A stretch of 64,000 nucleotides of DNA from positions 1-64,000 of the forward strand of contig JBKDKA010000176.1 in assembly GCA_046345315.1 (NCBI GenBank), given 5' to 3'. The notes below the pieces were generated by a model. That model was not told the DNA's origin. It was given only the letters and a program-made list of their open reading frames with translations, and ran no database searches. Of this stretch, positions 7,437-17,032 are shown piece after piece. Positions within the stretch are counted from its first letter, which is position 1, and every line of letters begins with the position of its first letter. A program made the position numbers and the translations under genes. The stretch comes from F1-80-MAGs062 sp046345315. GTDB taxonomy: Bacteria; Planctomycetota; Planctomycetia; Planctomycetales; Planctomycetaceae.

Positions 7437-9899
7437 TTACTTCGTTTCCTCAGACGCTTTCTTGCTGTCTGAGGGGGCGGTTTTCAGCTTTTCCTCGAGA
7501 CGCCGGATCAGATCCTCATCTGGTCGCTTCGATTCACGCTCGACTTTCAGTGCTTCTTCACGAATCTTTCGGGCGTCTTCCGACTGGCTGAGTGCCTCGT
7601 AACAATCAGAGAGATGCTCAAGGATTGTGGAGTCACGATATTCCGGATCTGCGTTTGCTTTCTTCAGTTCCTCCAGTGCTTCTGCAAATCGTCCCAGTCG
7701 AAAGAGCACCCATCCAAGGCTATCGAGGTAAGCAGGGTTATCGCCCTGCGATTCGACAGCTATGCGGATCATCTTTTCGGCTTTTTCCAGATTCTTGCTC
7801 TGATCGGCGTACAGGTAACCGAGGTCGTTGTTGATTCCTGGATCATCCGGATTCTCTGCGTAGACCTCTTCCAGAATCTTTTCTCCGCTGCCGATGTCAC
7901 CGCTCTGGACGTAAGCATTGGAAAGGCTCATCTGACATCTGCGTTTGATCTGCGGATCAACCTTTTCACCCTCAAGGATCTGCTGATAGGCAGCAATGGC
8001 CTCTGGCCACTTTTCCTGCAGCACATACATTCCTGCCAGCTGAAGCTGACTCCGAAGAACATTCTCTGTGTCCTGCGCGAATTCCGACTGAATCATCTTC
8101 AGGGTTTTCTCAGCCTCATCGTACTGTTCTGCCTGAACCAGAATTGCTCCCAGCTGGTAATGAAGTCTCGGTGCGCCCGGGTTGATTCGAATGGCTTCGC
8201 GAACCGCTGCCAAGGCTTCTTCTGGTCGGTCGCTGAGCAACTCCGCTTCCGAGAGCAGGTAAAGGCCGATGAGCCGCTGTTCGACATTCAGGCCTGGGAT
8301 TGCGACCAGCTGTCTGAAAGTCTGAGCTGCCTCAGAAAATTTCTCGCGACGTACCTGATTGACACCCAGCTCATTCAGCACCGGAATAGCAAGGACTCGA
8401 TCAGGATTCAGTTCCACGGTTGCCTTCAGCAGTTCCGCTTCATTCTCCCAATTTTCCAGTTCTCGAGCGACTGAGGCACAGAAGTAAGTGACCGAGGGGC
8501 TCAGATCGTTTGGTCTCTCACGGCGAATCTTCAGACATGCCTCAGTCAGTGAGTTCCCGAAGTTCTCATTCGCGACAATTTCATTGACGAGCGGGAGGAA
8601 CTCTGAAATCTGAATTCGAGCTCGAACAGCTCGATTCATCGTCGCAATCAAAGCCGTAGGATTCTTCCTCGCAATTTCGACTCGCATCAGTCCCGGATAC
8701 GCATCCACCTCGCCCTTGTCATCCAGCAGTGCCTGATAGACTGCCGCTGCACCGTCCGTGTCGCCACTGTCAATCAGGCATTTCGCGCGGAACATTCGCA
8801 CTGGTGTGCTGTTGACAGCGTCTGTTTCGAGCTTTGTCAGGCGTTCCTGAAATGAATCTCGGTGACCGGTTGCTTCCAGCAGATCCTTCAGAAGCACCAG
8901 AGAGCTCTGATCACGCTGTCCCGTCTGAAAATACTTCTCCAGGCTGGCTTCGCATTCATTTGTTCGATCAAGCATGAAGAGACATCGAGCCAGGAAGAGA
9001 TGATGTTCCCCTGGACGTGAATTCTCGATCCGATCAATCGCTTCGAATGCTTTGATTGCCTTTTCTGTTCTGCCAGCCTCCATCAGAACTCTTCCGGCTG
9101 TCAGATAGCCTGAATTCCTGTCTTTGAGCAGGGTCTGATGATCACGGAAATTCAGTCCGAAATCTTCAGGGCGATCGAGTGCCTGAATAATGACTTCGTA
9201 ACTGTCGGCAGCTGCACTCAGCCTCGACATTGCGAGCATCAGTCGAGCTCGAAACTGGTGAATTCCGACAAATGCCTTTGACTTCTGATCGAGTGTTTTT
9301 GATTTCAGAGCAGACTCGATCATCAGCTGCGATTCCTGAGGTCCCGCAGGCCGTTGTGATGCTGCCAGAATCTGAGCCAGTTCGAAGCGAGTCTCGTAAT
9401 CGTTCGCGTCCAGATCGATCGCCTGGATCGCCTTCTTCATTCCTTCTTCCGCGTTCCCAAGGCGAAACAGCACCATGGCGAGTGCCTTCAGGGGAGTGGG
9501 AGAATCGGGAGCTGCCGCTGCTGATTTACCGAATGCTTCCGCTGCTTCCTGAAGTTCTCCGCGTCGCTGAGCCATCAGTCCGGCCATGTACCACGAGAGC
9601 GCCTCCTTTTCTTCAGGAGGGATTCGGGCACTTTCGTCTTTCAGTTCCCAGGTTTCATCATCGCCTGGCTGGCGCAGTCCGGGGAGAGCCGCTTTCTTTT
9701 CGGATTCGCCATCGACGGCAGTTTTGCCGGAATCTCCGTCAGGGGACTTTGACTCCTCAGATGCTGCTGCAGATTCAGCCTCCGTGGCAGCCTTCGGCTC
9801 TTCGGCCAGCGTGAAACCAGTCAGAGAGAACGACAGGATGGTCGTGGCAAGCCAGAGCAGGGGACTTGTTCGCGTAATTGCCGAATGGGCTGGCATCAT
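7437..9899 (-). CDS. exported tetratricopeptide-repeat protein
   Basis: 820 residues. The first 32 or so form a signal peptide (hydrophobic LLWLATTILSFSLTGF, then a likely cut before AEEPKA). An acidic, serine-rich linker follows (about 33-75), and then TPR-like helical repeats run to nearly the C-terminus. Clear repeat units are ALSWYMAGLMAQRRGELQEA, LARCLFMLDRTNECEASLEK, and near the end DLGYLYADQSKNLEKAEKM and LDSLGWVLFRLGRFAEALEE. The last 40 residues are charged and probably disordered. It is likely a periplasmic scaffold for protein interactions; the sequence gives no partner. ATGATG offers two adjacent starts. It sits 40 bp upstream of ruvB on the same strand. Confidence 0.85.
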   Translation of the reverse strand: MMPAHSAITRTSPLLWLATTILSFSLTGFTLAEEPKAATEAESAAASEESKSPDGDSGKTAVDGESEKKAALPGLRQPGDDETWELKDESARIPPEEKEALSWYMAGLMAQRRGELQEAAEAFGKSAAAAPDSPTPLKALAMVLFRLGNAEEGMKKAIQAIDLDANDYETRFELAQILAASQRPAGPQESQLMIESALKSKTLDQKSKAFVGIHQFRARLMLAMSRLSAAADSYEVIIQALDRPEDFGLNFRDHQTLLKDRNSGYLTAGRVLMEAGRTEKAIKAFEAIDRIENSRPGEHHLFLARCLFMLDRTNECEASLEKYFQTGQRDQSSLVLLKDLLEATGHRDSFQERLTKLETDAVNSTPVRMFRAKCLIDSGDTDGAAAVYQALLDDKGEVDAYPGLMRVEIARKNPTALIATMNRAVRARIQISEFLPLVNEIVANENFGNSLTEACLKIRRERPNDLSPSVTYFCASVARELENWENEAELLKATVELNPDRVLAIPVLNELGVNQVRREKFSEAAQTFRQLVAIPGLNVEQRLIGLYLLSEAELLSDRPEEALAAVREAIRINPGAPRLHYQLGAILVQAEQYDEAEKTLKMIQSEFAQDTENVLRSQLQLAGMYVLQEKWPEAIAAYQQILEGEKVDPQIKRRCQMSLSNAYVQSGDIGSGEKILEEVYAENPDDPGINNDLGYLYADQSKNLEKAEKMIRIAVESQGDNPAYLDSLGWVLFRLGRFAEALEELKKANADPEYRDSTILEHLSDCYEALSQSEDARKIREEALKVERESKRPDEDLIRRLEEKLKTAPSDSKKASEETK

Positions 9900-10071
9900 C
9901 GTTTGTCTCAGCAGAAAACAGAATTCGTTGTATCAGGCCGGGATGCTCGAATGATCGTCATCAGCCCGGGATTATCGGATCCTGATGTCCTGCTGTCGAG
10001 AGATGATCCGTATTGATAAACCTGCTGAATGTTCGCGCCCACTCGTGGTAGGGTTGCATGGAGGCTCTGAC

Positions 10072-10149
10072 GAAACCGGGACAGGTACCTCTGGAGGTTA
10101 CCTTTCTCAATGATTTCAGACTCTCGGCGGGAGCCAGTCCCGGTTTTGT
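10072..10149 (+). repeat. palindromic repeat, copy A
   Basis: About 78 bp in the forward orientation: the left end AAACCGGGACAGG and the right end GGGAGCCAGTCCCGGTTTTG are near-complementary. The core is diverged from copies B, D and E. It lies just downstream of the endonuclease III-fold gene (minus strand) and upstream of the TPR gene. It is one of five copies in the window. Confidence 0.8.
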
Positions 10150-10158
10150 CAGGCGTTC

Positions 10159-11331
10159 TTATTTCTTCCGAACGTCCGTTTTTTTGGATGCTCCCCTGGA
10201 GTTTCCCTCTGATGTTCGGGATTTCTGAGATCCTTTTTCGGAGTTTTTCGTGCTGCCGGATTTCAGATCCGAACCTTTGGAACGGGCATCTCCGGTTTTC
10301 ACTGCGCGGGCGGTGGTGTCTGGTGTTGCCGATTTCTTCGCCGACGCTCCAGCGCTGCCCGTGGTTGATTTCACACCTTTTCCTGCGGATGCTGGAGGAG
10401 CTGACTTGTCTGCTGGCTTTGGCGTGGATACTGGTTTCGCAGATGCCGATGACTTTGCAGCAGCGGGGGTTTTCGAAGCGATCTTTGATTTATCGTTTGG
10501 CCTGGCATGTGTCGGCGGGGCACTCACCGAAGTCTTCTGAGACGCTCCGGAGACAGGCTTCGCGGCCGTTTTTGCAGAAGCCACAGTCGCAGCCGGCTGA
10601 GGAGCCGGCTTTGTGACTTTTCGTTTCGATGGTGACTGAAGTTCCTGAATTCGATCGGAGACATCACCGATTTCAGAATCATCGGGAATCATTTCTTTGA
10701 AACGCTCGCGATACTTTGCATCGGTGGCCAGACATCGAAGCAGATGAGAGAATTCCGCCCCCTGCGCTTTCTTGACTGCAGACTTCAGCAGTTCGCCAGC
10801 GGACTCGCTGTCTGACTGCGACGGCACTGCCCCAAGCCAGCGAGCCGCCAGTGTCATCGACGCATCCAGAGGAATGACATGACACGCCAGAATCTGCTGC
10901 ATTACAAAGTCGCGAACGAACGGTGAAAGATCGTTGACCTTCTTCATCGTCCGAAGAGCCACTTCCTGAGTGAGCTTACGGAACTTCTCGTACTCGAACG
11001 AATAACCTGATTCAAAGACAAATCTCAGGACAGACCGAATTCGAAGTGCCTTCCAGTCGGCATTCTGGAGGGGATTAAGGACTCGTTCCAGTTCGGTCAC
11101 GGAGCTGACCCGAATCTCGTTCAGGTCAAAGTGGCTGCTGATGAGGCGTTGATATCCGGCCTGCGCGTCGGCCCATGAATCATCCTCAAGACAGACCGCA
11201 AACAGAAACGTTTCGAGAACGGGAAGATCGAGCCGAGGCAGCGATTTTCCGTAGAGCTTCTGAAGTCCGGTGACGAGATTGCGACAGACCTGAGTCTTGT
11301 CGCTGGATTTTGCTGCCCTGGCAGGTGACAT
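10159..11331 (-). CDS. degenerate endonuclease III-fold protein with a basic Ala/Lys/Ser-rich tail
   Basis: 390 residues. Residues 1-210 follow the order of an endonuclease III (HhH-GPD) fold: VLETFLFAVCLEDD in place of the LSAQ helix, then LNEIRVSSVTELERVL, ALRIRSVLRFVFE, and PLDASMTLAARWLGAV, which matches the VDTHV...RLG segment of Nth. The hairpin region reads LSPFVRDFVMQQILA, with no catalytic lysine and no LPGVG. No C-terminal 4Fe-4S cysteine set is present. Residues about 235-390 are low-complexity, rich in Ala, Lys, Ser and Pro, as in nucleic-acid-binding tails. It is probably a DNA-binding relative rather than an active glycosylase. The fold assignment is from pattern only. It lies 145 bp downstream of rbfA on the same strand. 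Confidence 0.6.
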   Translation of the reverse strand: MSPARAAKSSDKTQVCRNLVTGLQKLYGKSLPRLDLPVLETFLFAVCLEDDSWADAQAGYQRLISSHFDLNEIRVSSVTELERVLNPLQNADWKALRIRSVLRFVFESGYSFEYEKFRKLTQEVALRTMKKVNDLSPFVRDFVMQQILACHVIPLDASMTLAARWLGAVPSQSDSESAGELLKSAVKKAQGAEFSHLLRCLATDAKYRERFKEMIPDDSEIGDVSDRIQELQSPSKRKVTKPAPQPAATVASAKTAAKPVSGASQKTSVSAPPTHARPNDKSKIASKTPAAAKSSASAKPVSTPKPADKSAPPASAGKGVKSTTGSAGASAKKSATPDTTARAVKTGDARSKGSDLKSGSTKNSEKGSQKSRTSEGNSRGASKKTDVRKK

Positions 11332-11476
11332 GTTCAGATTCCACTGTTCAGCGGCACGATCCTGGAGTCACAGAGAATTCCATTTCTGAAAATCCTGACT
11401 GCATCCGATCGGACCAGAATTCAATTTTATAAGGGACATGCGGAGTTCACGACTCAGACTGAACGCAAGTTCGATC

Positions 11477-11995
11477 TCAGACGTCCCGTTCCGAATCACG
11501 AAGAGTCACTTCACTTGATGGTTCGGTTTCGCTGCCGGCGGTGCCTGCCTCCGGAACAGAAACCGGCCGCGATTCCCTTCCCGAAGGAAACCCGGTTGTA
11601 TCTTCATCCTCGTCGAATTCTTCAGGTGTCTCCGGCTCTCCGTTTTCTGCAGACTCATTCAGTATGTCTCGCAGAATCCTTGATGTCTCGACAGATTTTT
11701 TGACGCCCGTATCAAGGACAAAACGCAACTCCGGAGTGTAACGACTTCGAATTCGCTCTGCGATTTTTGACTGGAGATAACCACGAGCAGAGTTCAGCCC
11801 ATGCATCGTCAGAGCGGCAGTTCGATCGTCTCCCATGACGGAGATCCTGACACTCGCATATCTGAGGTCAGGACTGACCTCAGCACCCAGAACTGTGACA
11901 TTCTGAATTCTGGGGTCGCGGAGTTCGAGCAGAATGGACGTGCTGACGACTTCACGTACCACTGATGCGACTCGTGCCGTACGGCGCACAGACAT
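11477..11995 (-). CDS. rbfA: ribosome-binding factor A
   Basis: 172 residues. RbfA binds the 30S subunit and helps mature the 5' end of 16S rRNA. Residues 1-115 match the KH-like family: RVASVVREVVSTSILLELRD, VTVLGAEVSPDLRYASVRIS, and SRYTPELRFVLDTGVKKS. The C-terminal 55 residues are an acidic Glu/Asp/Ser-rich extension (EEFDEDEDTTG) beyond the usual length of about 120. The order infB then rbfA is the standard bacterial arrangement, with 143 bp between them here. The ATG at 11995 is the natural family start (MSVRRTARVASVV). Confidence 0.92.
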   Translation of the reverse strand: MSVRRTARVASVVREVVSTSILLELRDPRIQNVTVLGAEVSPDLRYASVRISVMGDDRTAALTMHGLNSARGYLQSKIAERIRSRYTPELRFVLDTGVKKSVETSRILRDILNESAENGEPETPEEFDEDEDTTGFPSGRESRPVSVPEAGTAGSETEPSSEVTLRDSERDV

Positions 11996-12138
11996 TGTCA
12001 GTTGTGTTCCTTGCTGATTACTGCCGACCTCTGAAGATCTGACGCTGCGGATTGAGTAATGATCTGCGGAAAATCGAAATACGATCCGGAGTTCTGACCG
12101 ACTGAAAAAATCAGTGGCAGATCCCCGGGATCTCGACG

Positions 12139-14958
12139 CTAATTCAGTGTCCTTCGAACTTCGTCTATACGGTATGCTTCCAGCAGGTCACCTTCTTTCA
12201 CGTCATTGAATCCATCCAGACGAATTCCGCATTCCATCCCGTCTCGCACTTCTTTCGCATCATCCTTTTCACGTTTCAGAGATCCGATCCTGTAATCATT
12301 CAGAATCTTCTGGTCGCGAATGACGTGGACTCGATTGTCTCTGGAAATCGTCCCATTCAGAACTCGACATCCCGCAATCGTTCCGAAACGACTGATCTGG
12401 AAGGTCCGAAGTACGATGGCTCGCCCTGTGGCAACTTCCACCTTCTCCGGACGAAGGAGTCCCTGAAGGGCCAGTCGGATCTGTTCGGTGACTTCATAGA
12501 TGATAGTGTAGCGGCGAATTTCCACGGCTTCTCGTTCCGCCAGCATTTCTGCTCGATCGTCTGCGATGACATGAAAAGCCACAATGATGGCACCCGCAGC
12601 ACTGGCAAGATAGACGTCGCTCTCGTTGACGCCGCCGACACCCTCGTGGATGACCTGAACACGAACCTCCGGATGTTCGAATTTCTCGACTTCACCGCGA
12701 AGTGCTTCGATGGATCCCGGAGTATCCGCTTTCAGAATCAGAGGCAGTTCCTGAACTCCCTCTCCCTCTCGGCCGGAGCTGAGGATGTCTTCAAGCGTTC
12801 GAGGTTTGCCCTTTCGTGACAACTCTTCGGTGCGTCCTTCATGAAGTCGCTTGCTGGCAGTCTCTCTGGCCTCTTCAACATCCTTCATTACGAAGAAGTG
12901 ATCACCGGCACCCGGAATCTCGTTCAGCCCGGCAACCTTGACCGGCATCGACGGACCTGCTTCCTCCAGTTCGATGTCTCGATCATTGTAGATCGCCCGG
13001 ATGCGTCCGTAAGAACTGCCGCAAAGCACGACGTCACCAACTCGAAGCGTACCCTTCTGAACGATAAGCCAGGACAGAACACCGCGACCTTCGTCGAGGA
13101 ATGCTTCGAGACAGACCCCGAGGGCTTCTCGATCCGGATTCGCCTGAAGCTCGTTGAGTTCCGCGGTGAGCAGCAGTGTTTCCAGAAGCTTGTCGACACC
13201 CTTGCCAGTTGCACCACTGGTTCGGACGACTTCAGTTTCACCACCCCATTCAGACGGGAGAAGATCGTGCTGAGCCAGCTGCTGGAGAATCTTCTGTTCG
13301 TCAACCCCCTGCAGGTCGATCTTGTTGAGTGCTACGATAATCGGAACACCTGCACTCTTGGCGTGGCTGATACATTCCACGGTCTGAGGCATGACACCGT
13401 CATCTGCTGCAACAACGAGTACGATAATGTCGGTAACGTTTGCTCCGCGTGCTCGCATTTCACCAAATGCCGCATGTCCCGGAGTATCAACGAACGTCAG
13501 GCGATGACCTTCGTAATCGACCTGATAAGCAGCAATATGCTGTGTAATCCCGCCGGCTTCTCCAGCGGCTACGTTTGCCTTCCGGATGTAGTCCACCAGC
13601 GTTGTCTTGCCATGGTCGACGTGTCCAAGAATCGTAATGATCGGTGGACGACCAAGCATTTTCTCCGGCGGGTCATCGTGGTCCCGCGAAGCCAGAAGTT
13701 CCGCCTCGATATCGCGTCCCCGCTTGACTTCCAGATCAACTCCCAGTTCCATAGCCACTTCCATGGCCACTTCTTCTGAGAGTTCATCGTTGATGGTCAT
13801 CATCTGACCATCCTTGAAAAGAATTCCAAGAATCGATTTTGCCGGACGTCCGATCGCTTCAGAAAGTGCTCGAACTGTAATCGGGAAGGAAATCTGTGCA
13901 GCCGTTTTCAGATCGGTCGCACCGGTTCGCTTCCTGCGACGTACTTTCTTGTTCTGACGTTCCAGTTCGCGAGACTGCTTCAGCTCTTTCAGAAGTGCGC
14001 CGCGGCGAGCTTTTTCTCGTGCCGCCTTCTGGTTCTCCGTCGTGTCAGCTCCGGTTTCATGTTCCGCTCGAGCGTCCTTCAGTTGTCGCAACTGCTCCGC
14101 AAGGGGGCTCCGTCGGTCGACAATGTCAGACAAAGCCATATCCGGCTTCTGTACGCGGTCTTCTTTCGCCTTCGGTTTCTTCACCGTTGGTGGGGTGAAC
14201 GTCGGAGCTTCCGCAACCAGAGGCCGGGAAATCGGCTTACCGCGATTTGGGGATGGTACCGGTTTTGCCTGCGCCTGCTCCCGATCCTTCACGGATCCGA
14301 TTGGACGCATTTCGCGCATGATCTGCATCTTGGGACGCCGTGCTGCATCCTGAGCAGCATTCGATCCCGAAACCACCGGGCGCTGAATGGGTGTTGCGGG
14401 TGCTGCCGGGGCCTTTGGTGCGACCACTTCGCTCGGCGCGACAGCTTCCACCTCCTGAACCTCCGGTGCGGCCGGAACGGGTTGATCGATTACCTCGGCT
14501 ACTGGTTCAACCGTGTCCGCAGGCTCAGGCCCGGAAGTTTCGACAAACTCATCTGTCGCTTCAACGGGAGCATCCACGTACGGTGTTGCTTCTTCAACGG
14601 AAGGCGCTTCTTCCTCAATGGAGGACACTTCCTCCTCAGCCTCGTCCACTGCATGCTCAACGGGCGACAGCTTCTCGCCTGATGAAGATTCCTGCTTTGC
14701 TTTGGGAGCGAGCGTCTTGATCGGCTTCACTTTGCCGAGATCAGGCACTTCCCGAACCAGCACCGGTTCTTCGCGCACCACAGCCGTGTCAGAACCGCCA
14801 CTGCGTTTCTGAATGAAAGCAACGATCTGATCTCGTTCTTCCTCTGAAATTGTCGCCAGCGCATTGCGCAATTTAACGCCGGCTTCCTCACAAATGTCGA
14901 TCAGTACCTTGCTGTCGAGACCAAGATCTCGAGCAAGGGCAAAGATGCGTATCTTCAA
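12139..14958 (-). CDS. infB: translation initiation factor IF-2
   Basis: 939 residues. IF-2 is the GTPase that brings fMet-tRNA to the 30S subunit. The IF2_N domain is at residues 1-50 (MKIRIFALARDLGLDSKVLI). A long disordered linker rich in Ala, Pro, Glu and Val (about 55-330) follows, then a second IF2_N-like segment at about 355-410 (ITVRALSEAIGRPAKSIL). The GTPase core has G1 GHVDHGKTT (about 445), G3 DTPGHAAF, G4 NKID and G5 SGATGKG, followed by domains II-IV (FQISRFGTIAGCRV near the C-terminus). The start ATG has AAGGGG about 15 bases upstream. It lies in the classic nusA-infB-rbfA order but is separated from nusA by 333 bp. Confidence 0.97.
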   Translation of the reverse strand: MKIRIFALARDLGLDSKVLIDICEEAGVKLRNALATISEEERDQIVAFIQKRSGGSDTAVVREEPVLVREVPDLGKVKPIKTLAPKAKQESSSGEKLSPVEHAVDEAEEEVSSIEEEAPSVEEATPYVDAPVEATDEFVETSGPEPADTVEPVAEVIDQPVPAAPEVQEVEAVAPSEVVAPKAPAAPATPIQRPVVSGSNAAQDAARRPKMQIMREMRPIGSVKDREQAQAKPVPSPNRGKPISRPLVAEAPTFTPPTVKKPKAKEDRVQKPDMALSDIVDRRSPLAEQLRQLKDARAEHETGADTTENQKAAREKARRGALLKELKQSRELERQNKKVRRRKRTGATDLKTAAQISFPITVRALSEAIGRPAKSILGILFKDGQMMTINDELSEEVAMEVAMELGVDLEVKRGRDIEAELLASRDHDDPPEKMLGRPPIITILGHVDHGKTTLVDYIRKANVAAGEAGGITQHIAAYQVDYEGHRLTFVDTPGHAAFGEMRARGANVTDIIVLVVAADDGVMPQTVECISHAKSAGVPIIVALNKIDLQGVDEQKILQQLAQHDLLPSEWGGETEVVRTSGATGKGVDKLLETLLLTAELNELQANPDREALGVCLEAFLDEGRGVLSWLIVQKGTLRVGDVVLCGSSYGRIRAIYNDRDIELEEAGPSMPVKVAGLNEIPGAGDHFFVMKDVEEARETASKRLHEGRTEELSRKGKPRTLEDILSSGREGEGVQELPLILKADTPGSIEALRGEVEKFEHPEVRVQVIHEGVGGVNESDVYLASAAGAIIVAFHVIADDRAEMLAEREAVEIRRYTIIYEVTEQIRLALQGLLRPEKVEVATGRAIVLRTFQISRFGTIAGCRVLNGTISRDNRVHVIRDQKILNDYRIGSLKREKDDAKEVRDGMECGIRLDGFNDVKEGDLLEAYRIDEVRRTLN

Positions 14959-15291
14959 AACTCAACCCCTTAGGCCCCCAGAAAACGAAAAGATTGCGAG
15001 CGGTAGACTCCACCTCGCGAGATTTCATTTTCTGCCTGAGCACTGAACTCCTCTGCCAGCATCTGTAACAACGACAGTTTTCTGTCAGAGGTGACTTCAC
15101 CAGGCAATGAACAGGTAGTGCTGTTCACACAGCCGCGGAAAGCGCGGAAACCAATCTCTCTGAAAACTCACCTGCACTGATTTCTGCGGTTTTTCTTCTT
15201 CTCCAGTTAACCCATGAATTTCCGGCCAAGTTTCACGAACTGTATGAAAATCCTGCCTTGCCCCACATCGTCCTCCGTTCCGGCATGCCAG
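14959..15291. other. 333-bp gap between nusA and infB
   Basis: I see no convincing gene here. In many bacteria a ylxR (DUF448) or L7Ae-type gene sits at this point; no such reading frame is visible. The segment next to infB is a long leader, which could hold regulation or an infB promoter, but I see no clear element. Confidence 0.5.
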
Positions 15292-16632
15292 TCAGGAGTT
15301 CTCTGGTTCCTGCACGTCAGCAGAACTCGGGGGCTCAGATTCCGCTCTGTCAGACTCGCTCTGATCAGTAGATGACGCCACCGGCACATCGACAGCAGAC
15401 GAAGAGACTGCGTGATCGGTCTGTTCGCGATGAACTCCGTTCTTTCGCTGTTCAGCGATCATGCGATCATTCTCTTCAGCCTTCAGGCTTTCCGCATCTG
15501 CAAATTCGATAATGTTATCGCAGATTTCTGATGAAAGTCCGCTGATTTCCGCCAATTGATCCGGTTCAATCACGGAAAGATCATCAAATGTGAAGAAACC
15601 CTCCATTACCAGGCTTTCAGCCAATTCCGGAGTCATCTCCGGAATCACAGAAAACGATTCAATTGAAATATCAAGCTGTGTATCAAGTGCCTTCTGTGTC
15701 ATGACGTTGATGTCCCAGCCCACAAGCTTCGAGGCCAGGCGCACATTCTGGCCTCGTCGCCCGATCGCCAGTGAAAGCTGATCATCACGTACCAGTACAA
15801 TCACCTTGCCAAGCATCGGACACAGAATCACATCCTCCACCTCAGCAGGCTGAAGTGCATTCGGGACGAGAATCTGGAGTGAATCGTTCCAGCGAACGAT
15901 ATCAATTCGTTCGCCACTCAGCTCTTCCAGAATTCCGCGAATTCTGGCGCCGCGAACACCAACACACGCTCCCACACAGTCAATCGTGGAATCATGGCAG
16001 GAAACGGCCACCTTGGAACGATGTCCGGCTTCACGTGAAATTGACCGAACCTCAATGATTCGGTCATTGATCTCAGGAATTTCGACTTCGAACAGACGGC
16101 GAACAAAATCAGTGTGAGTTCGTGAAAGAATAATTCTGACTCTCGAACCCGCTTTTCGGACGTCCAGCACAATCGCTCGAACTCGATCTCCGATCCGATA
16201 GTTTTCCTTCGGAATCTGCTCGCTGCGAGGCAGAATCGCTTCAATTTTTCCGAGATTGATGATGACCGTACCTCGGTCGATTCGGGTGACAAGCCCCGAA
16301 ACAATCTGGCTCCGAAGTTCAAGGTACTCATCAAAGACCGTGTCGCGTTCCGCTTCACGAATCTTCTGGATCATGACCTGTTTTGCGGTCTGAGCGGAAA
16401 TTCGTCCGAGAAGGTCTCCGAGCAGCTCCGGTTCGAGCATTCTGCCGTCACAGATGAGAGCCGGTTCTCCGGTCTTCCGATCAATCTGGACTTCGACATG
16501 CTCTTCTTCAGAAAAGTGCTTCCTCGCTGCTGACAGAATCGCCTGCTCGATTCCTTCGAACACGATTTCACTGTCAATCGCTTTGTCGCGATGAATGGCA
16601 TCGACGATTCTGAGTATTTCAGGTCCATTCAT
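15292..16632 (-). CDS. nusA: transcription termination/antitermination factor NusA
   Basis: 446 residues. NusA binds RNA polymerase and nascent RNA, and modulates pausing, termination and antitermination. The NusA N-terminal domain covers residues 1-125 (ILRIVDAIHRDKAIDSE...). The S1 domain is at about 130-200 (GLVTRIDRGTVIINLG). Two KH domains follow (VGACVGVRGARIRGILEEL; LAIGRRGQNVRLASKLVGW). A helix-hairpin-helix segment (ELAESLVMEGFFTFDDL) follows, then an acidic, Ser/Glu-rich tail of about 60 residues. The ATG at 16632 begins MNGPEILRIV, the family start, and lacks an obvious Shine-Dalgarno. A terminator-like hairpin sits only 31 bases upstream (see separate entry), so expression may be attenuated. 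rimP is not next to it. Confidence 0.96.
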   Translation of the reverse strand: MNGPEILRIVDAIHRDKAIDSEIVFEGIEQAILSAARKHFSEEEHVEVQIDRKTGEPALICDGRMLEPELLGDLLGRISAQTAKQVMIQKIREAERDTVFDEYLELRSQIVSGLVTRIDRGTVIINLGKIEAILPRSEQIPKENYRIGDRVRAIVLDVRKAGSRVRIILSRTHTDFVRRLFEVEIPEINDRIIEVRSISREAGHRSKVAVSCHDSTIDCVGACVGVRGARIRGILEELSGERIDIVRWNDSLQILVPNALQPAEVEDVILCPMLGKVIVLVRDDQLSLAIGRRGQNVRLASKLVGWDINVMTQKALDTQLDISIESFSVIPEMTPELAESLVMEGFFTFDDLSVIEPDQLAEISGLSSEICDNIIEFADAESLKAEENDRMIAEQRKNGVHREQTDHAVSSSAVDVPVASSTDQSESDRAESEPPSSADVQEPENS

Positions 16633-16662
16633 GGGAGATCATTCAATGCAGGAAGTATCTAT

Positions 16663-16687
16663 AAAAAAAAGCGGGAGCGAATCCCAC
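16663..16687 (-). terminator. terminator/attenuator-like hairpin just upstream of nusA
   Basis: On the minus strand the sequence reads GTGGGA, loop TTCGC, TCCCGC, then eight T residues. The stem is 6 bp with one G-U pair, and the T tract ends 31 bp before the nusA ATG. It would stop transcripts coming from the small gene at 17033-17248. If the nusA promoter lies upstream, it would act as an attenuator. Confidence 0.6.
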
Positions 16688-17032
16688 TTTTCTGGGCCGA
16701 CTGGATATCGGCCGGAAACCTGCTTTCACGGACACCTTGCCATAGTCTTTCAAATCGGCGATCTGAAAGGGTCTGCAGCGTGATGTCTGAGAAATGGAGA
16801 AAGATCTAGATCTTGCCCATTTCAGGTTCCTCAAACGTGGTCCTGGCTGTTACTCACGTTAACAAAACAACCAACCCAGTCAAAAACAGCTTTGGACTGC
16901 GGCAGGTAAAAGCCAGAGTTCAAGAAAATAGTGGTCTGAGATGCAGGTGTCAAGCTCCGGACAGCTCTCGATCGCTCATTCTCAGGGAGTTCCACTGCGG
17001 TGCAGATCCCGGTCGATCTGTTCAGGTGTGTT
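16688..17032. other. 345-bp gap upstream of nusA
   Basis: No gene supported. It probably contains the nusA-infB promoter, but I cannot point to a convincing -35/-10 pair. Short open frames on both strands have no family resemblance. Confidence 0.45.

Noticed and set aside
7614..8474. 286-residue plus-strand frame
   Set aside because: Fully antisense to the TPR gene, with Phe/Leu/Cys-rich composition typical of the opposite strand of helical repeats.
12841..13779. 312-residue plus-strand frame inside infB
   Set aside because: Antisense to a certain housekeeping gene; no domain.
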